64,000 nucleotides of DNA from Schizophyllum amplum (taxonomy: Eukaryota; Basidiomycota; Agaricomycetes; Agaricales; Schizophyllaceae): NCBI GenBank assembly GCA_007026445.1, contig VDMD01000011.1, positions 1 through 64,000 of the forward strand, given 5' to 3'. Below the pieces are notes generated by a model. That model was not told the DNA's origin. It searched no databases and worked only from the letters and a program-made list of their open reading frames with translations. The position numbers and the translations under genes were made by a program. Positions 36,191 through 48,098 of this stretch are shown here, piece after piece (position 1 is the stretch's first letter; each line of letters begins with the position of its first letter).

Positions 36191-37757
36191 TCGCGTGCGA
36201 CTTCTTCCGGAAAGCATCTGGTACTCGGTGCGTATCTGGTACATAGCACAATGCACATATGCATTGGCTTGATACTTTCTGCAGCCTTCTCGTGATCTGT
36301 ACACATTCGTGGGTGACCACAAAAGTCTTGAATCGAGCCATATGTAACGTCCCTGACAGGCCTTGCACGATCGACCCCACCCCGAGGACTGGGCGTCGTT
36401 CACGCGGATTTCAGGATTCGTCCGGGTTCTCGAATTCGAATATGAATTTGGCCCTCAATCTCAGTGGCATATCACCAAATGCCCGCCCGCGACGCCAATG
36501 TTCCCACAACTTCGCCATCTCGTGATTAAGGCAGCTCCGGATCGGAACATGGCCCACGAATTCATCTCCCTTCTCCTCTCGCCAACGATCACGAAGCTGG
36601 GGTTAGTCGACGTGGGACACTGGCCTTTCATGGACCGGCACGCCGTCTTTGCACGCTGTACGCGCCTCAAGCACCTATACCTGGAACATAATATCGACAA
36701 CCAAGTCGTGATCGGCGAGCCCGTGCCCGCGGACTTTTATCTCGCCTTCCTGGAAGCCACGAATACGTGCGAACGATTAACTAGTGTCTGCCTGCGCATC
36801 CGGTTCCCATACCGCGACGACATCGTTCTCGCTCTTGCCACATGTCGCGCTCTCACAGAACTCGATTTCTCGCTCGAAGGGGACGGAAATCATATCCAAG
36901 AAACGACGGTGTCCATTCCACGTCCAGGGTTTACTGCCCTGACGTCGCTTCGTGGTGATCAAGTGCCCATCTCTCTCGTCCAGTCTATCATTTCGTCGGC
37001 GTACGCGCGTCCGATGATCTTTATCGAGGTAGTGGTGCCCATCTACACGCACGATGCTCTTCAAGGTCTTCTATCCACGGTCAGGGATCACTGTCGACAC
37101 GACACGCTCAGCGCCCTTGTCGTGAACGGCTTGTCTGCTGCACAGGATCGCGAGTCGCACATCATCCTGCAGAAATCCGACTTGGCCACGCTTGCCGTGT
37201 TTCGCCGGCTCTTGAGGGTCGAGCTCATTGGTCTCTGCACCGACCTAGCGGTGGAGCCCGGAGACTGGGACGAAATCGTGGAGTGGTGGCCCAAGTTACT
37301 GCATATGCAGCTCGACGTTCACGCAAAGCCGAACGGCGTATTCGCTGTCCCTATCGCTGCTCTTGCCCCGTTCTCCAAGCGGTGCCCGCGACTGGAGAGG
37401 TTGTTCCTCCCGATTGACGCAACCGCGCCCCCGGTTGGTCGCGATGTCGCGCCGGCGAGCGAGGAAACCAGGCATGAGATTGTGGGCTCGCGTCCGCCAC
37501 TCGAACTTCTCGTCGGTGATGCGCCTATCGGGAACGCAGATGCGGTGGCCGAGTACCTTCTGGCTATTTTCCCATCGTTGCGGGATGTGGTACACGATGC
37601 GGAGGTCGTATATTCCAATGTCGACTACAATCTCGATAACATGGAGGAAACTGACCTGGAGAGCTACTGGAAGCGCAGGAGCGCGTGGGAGCGAGTGAAT
37701 GGCAAAATTATGGTGCATCATGGCGCGGATGAAGCGTTGCTGCAGAAACGTATGTAG
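36183..37757 (+). CDS. F-box/LRR-like protein lacking its F-box (N-terminally short)
   Basis: Leucine-rich-repeat-like protein of the large Agaricomycete F-box family, normally an SCF ubiquitin-ligase substrate adaptor. The model joins 36183-36227 (MADRVRLLPESIWYS), 36285-36308 (PSRDLYTF) and 36360-37757, all phase 0 with GT-AG introns of 57 and 51 nt. The long exon starts with RPHPEDWASFTRISGFVRVL, the usual post-F-box segment. LRR-like leucine patterns follow (LRHLVI, LTSVCLRIRFPY, ALTELDFSLEG, HMQLDVHAKP, CPRLERLFLPI). No F-box is encoded. The first exon lies exactly where the divergent APH-like gene loses its N-lobe, so an upstream F-box exon has probably been cut away or replaced. Ends with ALLQKRM at 37757. 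Confidence 0.72.
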
Positions 37758-38175
37758 GATGTATCGCAGTAGAACGAGTAGTATACAAGAGACATAGCTA
37801 GAAAGTCCTCGATGTTAGGACACAATTTGGATGTTGGAGAGCTGAGACTCGTGCGTAAACCAAAGACTGGCTATATCAGCCTTTCCATCTCGTTTAGAGC
37901 CAGGGAATGAAGCAAGATGAAAAGCAGGACCAGCTTCTACATAGCAAATTATAGTCGCGAATAAATCTGTCGATGACCGCCAGGACGAAGATTCCGAATC
38001 CGGGCTGATCGGAGGGAAACACAGCTCTTGTTTTTCGCCCTCATCGCTAAACGTTCAGGATTGCCATCTGCTGACATTCAAAGGCCTAGTTCATCTATAC
38101 ATCTTCACCGAAGCGCCTGCATCATCGCCAAATCCCCACGGTGGCCCTCGGAGTCCTATCCATTGTCCTTTCAAC
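37758..38175. other. Intergenic spacer
   Basis: No coding signal beyond short frames. It contains the 3' end of the F-box/LRR gene and the promoter of the next F-box gene. Confidence 0.4.
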
Positions 38176-39829
38176 ATGAGTGAGATGCTCATCGATCGGC
38201 CGGTGGAGACATCCGACTCGGCGAGCATCCAGTTATGCACGCACTGCGGATACGCTCTGCAGTACGCAAAAGATGTATCTCCTGACGATCTTGACGCCCT
38301 GCGCACCGGAGTTCTGCTGTCACCCGCAGACGCCGCGCGCGCCCTCGCTGACATCGACTCCGCTGCATCGCACCTCGACCAAGTCAAAGAAGAGCTCCAT
38401 GACCTGCTCCAAGCTGTACAGCAGCTTCGAGAGCAGAAAGTCATCCTGAGGCGCCGACTAGTCACACATCAAGCTCTGCTCGCTCCCATCCGTCGCCTTC
38501 CACCGGAGATCCTCGTGGAGATCTTCTCACATTGTGGCAATGAATATCGACGCATGGGCGCTCCCACCTACTATATGCCCATTATCATCAGCGTCGTGTG
38601 CAAAAGGTGGCGTGGTGAGTTGAGGTCATATCTCTATCATTTCTCCGGGATACCGCATCTCCCTATCGTCGTTCTCAGCATTGACTACTTTGTCAGATCT
38701 TGCGTTCGGCTCGCCACATCTGTGGACGGACATCAGTTTCGATATCTATAGCCGAACCCCGTATGTGCTGCTACAGAGGCTGAACCTCTACCTTCGCAAC
38801 TCCGGTCAACTCACACTGCGCGGTGTCGCATATGCCGGCAGACGCGATGACCGCCACCCCTTAGGCGTCGCCTGGCGCCTCCTCTTAAACGAGGCACATC
38901 GATGGGGCACGCTTTACGTCGCTGGGCCGGGCATTTTCTCATCAATGGGAGACGTCGTCCTGCCACGACTGCAAAACGTGATCGGATTTGCATCCAACCT
39001 GGCGAACGGAGACGAACACAGGATATTCGAAAGGGCGCCGGCGCTGCGCAGTGCGTTAATCGACAACGGCAACCTAGATGACGTCGTACCGCATCTCCCC
39101 TGGCCACAGCTGGATCGGCTTATAACTGTCTGCACGCCCGTCTATGCGCGCAAAGTACTGCCTCTCTGCTCCAATCTAACAATTTGGGCCTACACGCCAA
39201 TCAGTATTCGCCCGTCTTGGGATGAGGAGGACGAAGTGCACACTGCAATCCCGTACTCACTACCATGTCTGCATACTCTACGCATTCACCTTTCCGACAA
39301 TAGGAACGACGAGATCAACTTGTTGCATCTACTCGCCGAGCTCAGCGCGCCTCGCCTAAAGGTCCTAAATATCGAATGGAGGCAGACGTCCGTCGTCGCT
39401 TCGGCACGAGTTAACGATGGTCTTCCCGCATTTCTTACACGTTGTCGCCTCCCTCTGCGCCACGTCGAGCTTATAAACCCCAACTCTGCTGTCCTTGACT
39501 GGGTTGTTACCGTTCACGGGATCCAGGGCTTGACACTCGACTTATCGGACTTAATATCCCCGCTGACCGACGAATGGGTGGCCCTTCTCGCCATCGTGGA
39601 CGGCGACAGACCCCGCTATCTGCCTCAGCTGGAAGACCTGGGCCTCAGCGGTTGCATGGACGTCAGTGGAGAGGCACTCTTAGCGATGGTCGAAGCGCGA
39701 AAGGCGGCAGGCTGTGGCCTCAAGGCGTTGAGGATGGATGGCACCCAAGCTAGGTGGGAAGCGCTTGATCGGACGCCGGAGACGTTCATCGCCATTCAAC
39801 GACTCGTGCCCCGCGGGTTTACAAGCTAG
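38176..39829 (+). CDS. F-box protein, complete
   Basis: Two exons (38176-~38613, acceptor near 38696) joined by a ~80-nt intron encode about 520 residues. An N-terminal CxxC pair (CTHCGYAL) and a coiled coil (HLDQVKEELHDLLQAVQQL) precede the F-box: APIRRLPPEILVEIFSHC, then VCKRWR just before the intron, followed by the canonical FGSPHLWTDI. The remainder is LRR-like (LTLRGVAYAG, LHTLRIHLSDN, LKVLNIEWRQT, QLEDLGLSGCMDVSGE). It is predicted to recruit substrates to SCF through Skp1. Ends with VPRGFTS at 39829. It is not closely similar to the neighbouring F-box/LRR gene. Confidence 0.88.
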
Positions 39830-40240
39830 ATCTCCTTGCCTGTAAGTGATCTGTCGTCCGCGAGTTGAGGCAGAATATTCGATTTAACCGACACAACACC
39901 CAGGCGCAGCCAAATCAACCGCGATGTCCAAGCTCTCGCAGGGCAAGCAGTCTCCCGGCCCCTACTATACAGGCTTGCAAGACACTTGCTTGCTTAGCAA
40001 AGGCACTATATCGAGAAGAACGGAAAGTGGTTCGGCAAAAACATAGTATTGTGCAATGAATGTTGAGGATACAGTGAGTAGAAGCGAAGAAGATGTTGAA
40101 CACATATTTGAGCGAATGCTAAGTAAGGTAGGCGTATCGGACCGTGACGTGTTACGTTGTCGTCAGGTGACCGCGTCGAGAGGCACTGCCCGCGTTGTTT
40201 ACTCGTGTGGACCACCTCCTTGTCATCTCCCTCCATCACC
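39830..40240. other. Intergenic spacer
   Basis: Only short frames on either strand; no recognisable gene. It holds the 5' flank of the gene at 40241. Confidence 0.4.
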
Positions 40241-41459
40241 ATGTCCAAGGTCGACTTCCCCCTTGTTGTTTCAGCGCCCCAGATTGCGCAGCTGTCGCCT
40301 GTAAAGGGCAAAGGGAAGGGCCGCAAGCGAACCCTGACGCTCGTCGACGGCAGTGAGTCCGACGCGTCGACGCGTATCGTGGTTATGCTGACGCGTCTGG
40401 TAGATACCCTCGACCTGAATGCGTCTCTCCCGGTGACCCCGCAGGTTTGCCGTGGCCGCTTGCGCGTCGCGCCGATTTTGCTGACTGGATGGGCAGATCA
40501 TGGAGGCCATGCGCCTGCGCATTATCCAGCTCGAGGAACAGGTCGCGTCGGCGCAGCCGCCGCCCGCCAAGCGGGCGCGCGTGGAAAAGGACGACAACTA
40601 CGAGCCCCCCGTCGCGTCCACGTCAGCGGTATCCGCGAAACAGGCTGCGGGCGACGCGAAGAAACGCAAGATGCAGTTCAAGACCTTCTTCGACCGGTAT
40701 GCCAGTTATCTTCCCCTTGCTATCAGCTGCACAACTGACTGATCACTAGGCTGAAGAAGGAGTGCAAATCGGACAACGTCAAGTTCCAGGGCAAGGGCCC
40801 GAAGACGATCAAATTTGACGAGGTGCTCACGCACGAGGACTTCGAGGCGCTTTTCAAGGGCAAGGGCAACCTAATCCAGCCTACGCCAACTAACAAGCCG
40901 AAGAGTACGGTGACGATCATGACCTTTGTGCGTTCTGCGATCCTTTATTCGGCGCGCCTCATCTAACCTCGCCCCGCACGCAGAACTCGGCACAGATCAC
41001 CGACCTGTTCGAGGGAGAGCTGAAGCCGCTGAAGGGGAACCGGTGGACGGTCGGCGGTGCGTGATCCTCCATTGTCACCCGTATCCCCTACTCCCTTGCC
41101 ACCCGTCCCTCGTACTCCCCCTTGTCACCCGTCCCTCGTACTCCCCCTTGTCGCCCGTCCCTCCTACTTTCTTGTCATCCGCCCTCCTACCATGGGTCTG
41201 GCATACCAGAAGACCTCAGCTAAACTCTCACCCAGGCCTCCCCCAGCGCAGCCTCGGCGGGGGCCTCTTCGGCGGCGGCATGTTCGGCGGCGGCGGCATG
41301 ACCATGTCCAAGTCCAAGAAGACGGGCGCGTGTGATTTGACCGTGAACTCGCTCGAGGTCAACTACTCGAAGAACAACATGAAGTGCACGCTCAAGTTCG
41401 ATGTCTCCGAGGTTGGCGGCGGGTACGGCTACGGCGGGTATGACTCGGATGGCTGGTAG
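40241..41459 (+). CDS. Small conserved-looking nuclear-type protein of unknown function
   Basis: I do not recognise the family. Five exons join in frame. MSKVDFPLVVSAPQIAQLSP begins at an ATG in a good CACCATG context and has a KGKGKGRKR basic patch. A short coiled coil follows (MEAMRLRIIQLEEQVASA). PAKRARVEKDDNYEPP and KKRKM give NLS-like signals. A compact domain KTFFDRLKKECKSDNVKFQG, KGPKTIKFDEVLTHEDFEAL, STVTIMTFNSAQITDLFEGE, LKPLKGNRWTVGG is followed by a Gly/Phe-rich stretch (GGGLFGGGMFGGGGM) and a beta-rich end (LTVNSLEVNYSKNNMKCTLK). The tail GGGYGYGGYDSDGW ends in TAG 41457-41459. The intron before the Gly-rich exon contains a minisatellite. It could bind nucleic acid or histones, but this is only composition-based. 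Confidence 0.65.
41070..41170. repeat. Intronic minisatellite
   Basis: About four imperfect copies of a ~26-bp unit like TTGTCACCCGTCCCTCGTAC fill the intron of the preceding gene. Most introns in the window are ~50-70 nt, so this repeat explains the long one. Confidence 0.7.
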
Positions 41460-41507
41460 GCCGCGACTCGGATGGCTGGTAGGCTGCGAGTCGGATGGGT
41501 GGTAAAC
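41442..41507. repeat. 23-bp tandem triplication spanning the stop codon
   Basis: The unit GACTCGGATGGCTGGTAGGC (plus 3 bp) occurs at 41442 and 41465, with a diverged third copy at 41488. The coding end (YDSDGW stop) is the first copy. The unit is 23 bp, so the extra copies are out of frame with each other and lie in the 3' UTR. Confidence 0.75.
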
Positions 41508-42449
41508 TTACTGCTGCTACTGGTGAACACGAAGAGCACACACGCCGCATCCTGAATAGACCCTGTTCCCCATTCTCTATCCCTTTTTACTCTATTCATT
41601 ACCTACCTCTTACTTACTGTAGTGACCGGCGTATCCGCCGTGTCCGTAGTGACCGTCGGGTCCGCTGTGATTGTAGAGACCGGCGTCCATGACGTGGTCT
41701 GGTTTGTACCCCTCAGGGGGTCCTTGTTTATACCCTAACGGTGCTCGCTTGTAATGTACGATACGGTATCGCTGACACCTATCTTGTTCTTGACAACTTC
41801 TTTCTCCATGATCCATCTGACACTGTGTACTCCCCACTGGACGAAACTCAATTGAACCCTCGTCGAGCGCTGCAACGACTGCGCGGTGGCGCGCACCCTT
41901 CTCATTCCCACCTTTCCTTCTCAATCCCACCTTTACTTCTCAGACACACAGAGCACTACACTCGCGACTCACAAGCCGCTCATTATACTGATCCATTGCC
42001 GCGCGGGTCGTACGTATGTGGTATGTGCAGTGCGGAGATGTAGGTATGGAATGGGATAAGCACCTAGAGAGATAGGCAAGGTTACGGAGGAATAAGCAAG
42101 GTATGGTAACAGATCAAACGAAAGCATGCTATGTAGTACTTCAAAGAGTCCATAACGCCCTCAACCAACCAACTGTACAGTGTCCGTGAACTGTACAGAG
42201 TCCATGTACTGCTCAGCGCGGTTGAAATGTGGCGCGCCAGCCGCCGATTGCTATGGCGTGAGACTACAGGGAGTGTGGTACCATGGAGTGCGGCAGACGG
42301 GTGCATGACCCGGTAGACGAGTGCATGACCCGGCAGACGAGAGCGGTCCTGCCGCTACCAGACGACACGATCTGATCGAGGATGACTATCAGCTAAGACG
42401 ATCTACTACGGAAACGCAGACACGCACCTCCCGACATCAAATAACCACT
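41508..42449. other. Intergenic region
   Basis: No gene. A minus-strand frame at 41610-41740 ends in a Gly/Tyr/His-rich peptide (GHYGHGGYAGHYSK), but I see no supporting exon. The rest is the 3' flank of CHS7. Confidence 0.4.
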
Positions 42450-43600
42450 CTAGTACCTCTCTGAGTTGGGAGGGTACCCCCTCGGGCCGCCGCCACCGTA
42501 CAGCTGCTTGCCGCTCACGCCTCCTACGAGACTCGGCGCAGCGCCGCCGTACGCATACGGTTGTGAAGGTGCGTGGTAATTGCTTGAAGCGTCCTCGTCC
42601 GTGTATGACGAACCCGCGAGTAGCGGATCTTTGACCTCCCACACCGCCGCCTTCGACCCAACGGAGAACTCGAGGTCCTCGCGCTGCACTCGCGTCAGTC
42701 TCTGCGTAACCTACGTGAAGAAGGAGTCACGCACAGTGATACTATCCCAGTACTTGTACACCATCATGACGCTGAGAAGGATGCACAGGGTGAAGAAGAA
42801 CAGGCCGTCGATATAGTGCTTGATGGCGTCGCAGATGGTGATGCTGAACGCGAACAGCAGCACCTGGGCGAGAACCCAGAAGCCGGCGCCGAACACGATA
42901 TCGCCGATCGGCCAGCGGTCGTCCAGCGTGCGGAACACGAGGATGAGCTGGGAGACGATGTAGACGGCGACGCAGACGACGGGCCAGACGATGTAGATGA
43001 TGAAGAGCGCCATGGTCGCCGTCGGGCTCATGCCGGCAATGGACTTGAACGTTGCGATGGCGAGGAAGAAGCCGAGGGCGAAGATGGCGAAGCACACCCC
43101 GCGCAGGGCCCAGAGGGAGAGGGGTGTGCCGTCCTCTGCAAACTGGAAGCCGACGAAGCCGTTGATGAGGAGGCAGGTGTACGCGGACGCGACGAGGCCA
43201 GTATATATGGCTGAGAACCATGCGTACACGACGTTGGCGGTGGGGATGATGCCCGAGTCGAGGAAGATGGCGAGCAGCTCGATGCCGGCGTACATCCAGA
43301 AGAACATGACAATCTCCTTGCGGCCGACCGCGGTGTACTTTGAGCGGATGTGGTATATCATAATGGCGGTCATGATGATGGCGACGATGTGCACGAAGCA
43401 TGTTGCTGCATAGTCAGGTCAGAAGCGGTCGCAAACATGGCGGTCAACTACGCACAGGGCTGGAAAATGAGGGTGCCGCCAACATCAACATTTCTGCTGT
43501 AGCAGCTCGGCTCGACGCCGGTGTCGGTGCCAACGAGCGGGCAGACAACGAGCGCGGCCGTCTCGCAGATGCCGTTGAACTTGCCGAACTCTAACGGCAT
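42450..43600 (-). CDS. CHS7: CHS7, chitin synthase export chaperone
   Basis: Chs7 is an ER multi-pass protein needed to export chitin synthase to the cell surface. ATG at 43600 gives [20 protein letters not shown], then [21 protein letters not shown] ~50-nt intron precedes the main exon, which reads [80 protein letters not shown], and ends [28 protein letters not shown] last intron leads to [20 protein letters not shown]. These blocks are highly characteristic of Chs7. Six to seven transmembrane helices are apparent. The C-terminus is Gly/Tyr-rich ([24 protein letters not shown]) and more variable than the core. The end at 42450 (NSERY stop) looks complete. Confidence 0.95.
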
Positions 43601-43929
43601 GGTGGTATGAGTGAGCGGAACGTGGAGCGTGCAAGCGTCGGAAAGTCGTCGTCGTCGTCCGCGGCGACGAGGACGGAGCGAGCAATGGCAGTGACAATGA
43701 CGGCGAGAAACAAGTGTGGTGTTTGGCTATGTTGCGCTCTTCCAGTCAGGTGACCGGATTCTTGCACCCGATTCGGAATGTTCGTCTTGACTTGGTCAGA
43801 TATTGAGCATTGTGAGGGGTGACTTTATATTGAAGCGCGGCGCTCAATCGTGTCTCTAGGAGTTATGAAGGGTGATGAGGACAGGCTGGTGTGCTGCGTG
43901 CATTGCGACAACGCTAATTCATAGCACGA

Positions 43930-44236
43930 AAATTTCATGTGCTACGTCTTTCATGGGGTATTGAACTCCTTCTACGAGTGTGCAAGGGCGGGAAGCCGCA
44001 GGTTGTGCTGGCGCATTGGGCGGACACTCACTGGCGGCTGAGTTGGCGGGGCATGGGGTGTATGGGAGACAGACATGTTCGCCCGTGTCAAATACTCTGA
44101 TCGTAACGCGAAATCTGGCGCTCGAGCCTTCTCCAGACCAGAGCGGGCGCGTGCGAGGCTCCGAGGGAGCGCGTATGGAAAACCGCTGTCAGGTGCAGTG
44201 CAGAGACGCGTGGCAGACATCGTCGTAGGTCTTTTG
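43930..44236 (+). pseudogene. Decayed UDP-glycosyltransferase C-terminus
   Basis: The plus strand shows, in changing frames, the same order as the intact UGT at 33.2 kb: MCYVFHGVLNSFYECARAG (for VCYVHHGGANSYLECAWAG), then after a one-base slip GKPQVVLAHWADT, then LAGHGVYGRQTCSPV, and near the end VADIVVGLLNVQLA. Frameshifts and altered residues (HHGG changed to FHGV) show that it is non-functional. Only the last third of the gene is present. Its nearest relative in the window is the partial UGT at 63.6 kb. No upstream exon remains, so this is the edge of a duplicated segment. Confidence 0.8.
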
Positions 44237-44263
44237 AATGTCCAGCTAGCTTGACTGCGCTTA

Positions 44264-44830
44264 CCGTCCTGTGACGGGTAATGCAACAGTTGTGGGTAAT
44301 GCAACAAACCGTTCCCAGACAATGAAACGGGGGCCGATCTCTAAGTTACTTCGTAGGATGGTAAGGCATACACCTTGGGATATTGTGGTAAGATTTGAAG
44401 GCAGCCCGACCTCTGGGGAAGAACACAGAAAATCGTGATCACCTCAAATTGCTCTCTCACGGACCGTGTCGCTGGTACCGAGGGCATTACATGCTCAAAC
44501 TTGGCTTTTAATTCTCAAGAATATTAGGGGCACAAGAGAACCATGCTAGGAGTACTCCTATCTCTTTGCTTTGGCGAGAAAAGAAAGGTTTAACGCACAG
44601 AAGAGCGTGTTGCGTTGAGTCCCGTCACAGCGTTATGGCCTGTTGCATTACACCCCCGATATGAGCCGCCCTCAGCACACATGTGCTCTTCACTCCTGGA
44701 CACTGAAAAAATTCATGGTCGCGCAGATTCACGCCAAGATGTACTCTGATTATTTTCTAAAGGATCAAAGATGAATTAGAGAAGGGGTGGCTGGCGGACC
44801 AAAAGTGTTGCATTACCCGTCACAGGACGG
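44264..44830. mobile_element. MITE-like element with perfect terminal inverted repeats
   Basis: 44262-44287 is the exact reverse complement of 44807-44832 (26/26). The outer bases are TA on both sides, which may be a TA target-site duplication with a 24-bp TIR beginning CCGTCCTGTGACGGG. A GGGTAATGCAAC motif inside the TIR is repeated at ~44294 and, inverted and partial, near 44640. The interior is AT-rich and encodes nothing. Size (~567 bp), TIRs and TA flanks fit a non-autonomous Tc1/mariner-type MITE; the superfamily assignment is inference. It sits between the UGT relic and its 3' flank, which are contiguous in the second copy of the segment at 63.5 kb. Confidence 0.8.
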
Positions 44831-44839
44831 TACACATTG

Positions 44840-46740
44840 TCTCAAAACCGTATAGTTGCCCGTTGCATCTGAGGACATCGTTGATCACAGTCCAAAACCA
44901 ACATTGCCACGTGATGTCGGAATTTGCCTTGTGCCAATGAGCCTCGTGCCGGTCAGCCTACGCCACTTCGCTTTGCTCTTGACCACGAAGATAGCGAAAT
45001 AGCGAAAGGCGTGCCTACTCAGGCCGCAACCATGCTACTGTCTCCTCTCACGATCTGCAATGTATCCTTGATTCTATAGCTCCCTACTGTCCTGCGATAC
45101 ACTTCACTCACCGAGGAATAATCCCTTTGCTTGCGAATAGGTGCATGCTCGGTAAGTCACTAGCAAACCCTTTGATGTGACTGCTGGGCCATCCTGACGC
45201 TTCTCGATGCAGCTACCCATCAACGCACGAGTCCGGCAACACGGCGTACCATCTCTCGAGCACGCAGACTAGTCACCGCATATCGAGATCAATAGCCAGC
45301 GCTCTATCCACGTCTACCCCGGACGCGCTCGGACGTGCTAAGTAGCCGCCGCTATCCAACTCTTGCTTCACTACGAACGTAGCGATTTGAGCAAAGGTAT
45401 GCTCCTTCACTATACAATCGTGTGTAATACAGGCTGAACAAATATTAATGCTAAGGCTTAGCTTCGGAATCTCCCTCGGCGCTCGCCTAGCTACGCTGCC
45501 ATTATTTCCAAAGAAAAGTCACTGGAAGCAAAGGCCTATGATCTCCTAATTGGGTGCGAGTTCTGCCAATGCCAACCGCAGTCTTACTGCTAACCGGCGG
45601 TGTTCACGAAGAGCCCGCTCCGGACAAAGTCCACATTCGAACTTGCGCCTGTCGTGAGTCCGGAACATCGTACCGTCGAGTTGCTCCCCGCCATTCAGTC
45701 TATGACAAGCGTAAGTCCGCGGGTAAGTGACTTTTATTGACTCAAAGCGCATCCCACTGAAAGCGACGCGCAGAAGGATTTCTTCGCGACTCTTGCAGGG
45801 AAGACTAGTCTGCGTCAATGACTTTGAGAGAACGGACGCGCCCCCATCGAGCCATGATCCTCCAAGAATCAGGCAAGCACGACACGCCTCCGTCCTTCCC
45901 TCCTGACAACGTATCAGGCAGTCCCAGAAACCAGTCAGTAATCCTCAAATGCGGTTGTGAATCTGATCGCCACTTCTCATACTCTGAAGAGCGACCATCG
46001 GTCGAATACGTAGCCGCCCGGGAGGATCATCCCGCCCTTCATTGCAACCCGCGGGACATGCCTACGATGCGCTCCTCGGCGAGCCCATCTTCGCTCCGTT
46101 TATGCCACCGTCGCCTACTATTCCCTGGCCCGCTCACGTACTCGTCGCACTACTCGACGCCGCACCGGTGCTTGCACAGTCAGTTCCTTCATTCTTGAGA
46201 CCCGGCCCGTCGACCGCACAGGCTCCACCCTCGGGCCCGAGCGACACGGCTTCGAACGTGGCACCCAAGCCGTCCATGCGACGCCAATCGCCGGCCAGGG
46301 AAAGCGTCACGCGACTGTCGCCACGTCGGAACTTCGGGCGTCTAATCAGCACGACGCGCTTCGAGGTCTGCTACGCCTCTATCGCCGTTCAACGTTCAGC
46401 GTTGGTTCAGCGTTCAACATATTCGAGCGCGGGAGCGCGGGATCCTTCCCCGGCCTTCGGACACCAGTGTCCATGATCCGGGCATCCGCCTTGTCGCCAT
46501 GGCCGTCTGGCCTCCGGGCTGCCTTCATAACCGCCTTCGCCACTCAGAATGTCATTGTGCCTCGTGCGGCGTGCTTGCCCGTCTATTGCGTCAATTGCCT
46601 CGTTTGAAGCTCTGCTGCCGCGCATAGCCTGCTCTGCATTTGGGGATCCTCGGGGCTGCTCGATGAGTATCTCCAATTCTTCGCCCTTATTCAACCTAGG
46701 TCTTGCATACGCTCCGACCAGATCTACGGCGAAACTGGGC
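44840..46740 (+). repeat. Duplicated segment, copy 1 (3' flank of UGT relic)
   Basis: Blocks such as CGTGCCGGTCAGCC (44950), CGCCACTTCGCTTTGCTC (44970), CCGAGGAATAA (45112), GCGGTGTTCACGAAGAGCC (45597), TTCGAACTTGCGCCTGTCGT (45635), CAGTTCCTTCATTCTTG (46179) and AGCTCTGCTGCC (46607) recur as reverse complement in the same order between ~63.56 and ~61.93 kb. The copies are clearly diverged and each has indels; copy 1 has an extra ~300 bp near 45.23-45.56 kb. No gene is encoded. Confidence 0.8.
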
Positions 46741-47779
46741 TGATACGGCGCTCAAATACCATTATGGCTGGAGCCGACGCTGTTCTATCTTGCACTGCCT
46801 GACCCCCGGTATATGCACCACTGCAAGTCCGGGATGAACGTGAGTGTCGGTCAAAATTAGTATTAACGAACTCGCAGGAGATGCTTGACCACCGGTTCTC
46901 GCGGGTTCGACAGCGGTGCGTCTGAAGACTCGTACCGACATTCATGCACTCAATTCAAAGCCACCGACGCCAGCTGGAGGTAATCTGCATGTCATCGTTC
47001 AACGTCCAACGCCCAAACTCACCGACATCAATAACCTATCTTTTGACATGCGCAGATCAACGCCCGCCGGCCTGCATTACACGCAACATCTTGTTCACCA
47101 ACTGCAACTGATTCAACGTCCTAAGCGAAGCGTTACCCTGTCCTACCTTGGGTCTGCAGACGGTATCACTGCCGCCCATCGACAGCGGCCCTCGTCCTCC
47201 GTGTGCGCGTTCGACATTCGATCTCGCCCTCAACGCGCGATAACATTGACAACGCCGCGGCCGTCTGCTCATCGCACCCTTGGCTACGCAGACCCATCCG
47301 CAGGCTAGCGCGCCTGACGACTGCCTACGTATAGATCTCGCCAGCCACCATGATGCGCGACGGCGGCTGGACCTTGTGCTCCCTCGCTCCGAGTCCCTTC
47401 TGATGTTTACTTTACTTGCGGGGAACGGGGCCGCGCTTTGGATCGAGCGCTCGCGTGCGTCTTTTTTCAATCGCCGTGTAATGTTCAATATAATCGCCGT
47501 GCAATGGAAGCCCTCGGTGCATGGATCTCGAGCGGGCGGGGGGAAGACAAGGCGCGTCCGACACCGTTCCCGCGATGAATGACAATGAGGACTTCCTGTG
47601 TGGTCCTAGCTGCAGCGCGTGAAGCAGACATGCAGGATCGGGAAGTACAAGCATCGTCAGGGGGTCTTCAGAAGTCCCAAGCCGAAAATCCGAATCAAGG
47701 ACCGGGTCTCCGAACCAAGACCGAACCGGCTCACTTTGCATTTTCCGCTTCACTGGAATATCAACCGGATGGTTACCTT

Positions 47780-47945
47780 TTGGTCTATCCAATTTCCTTT
47801 CGGTCCATCCGTTTCCCTTCGGTCCATCCTTTTCCTTTCGGTCGGTCTACCTTATTTCCTTTCGGTCTACCTTATTTCCTTTCGGTCTGCCTTATTTCCT
47901 TCCGGTCTGCCTTATTTCCTTCCAGTCCAAATTCATTTCCACTCC
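47780..47945. repeat. Pyrimidine-rich minisatellite
   Basis: About seven tandem copies of a ~19-20 bp unit like TTCCTTTCGGTCTGCCTTAT, with CCATCC variants at the left end. It is non-coding. Confidence 0.75.
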
Positions 47946-48098
47946 GGAGCTTTTGCACGGAGGGGTCAAGAAATTAGGTCAGCAACGCAACAGCCTTCAT
48001 GACGTGGGGGCATGATGGGACCTCCAATTCAATCACGGTGGCGGTGGCAATACACTGCCAGAGGCAAGCTTGCGGTGCGCCCGTGAACTGAAAAATCT

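Noticed and set aside
41610..41930. Possible minus-strand gene ending in a Gly/Tyr/His-rich peptide
   Set aside because: No start, splice sites or second exon could be supported.
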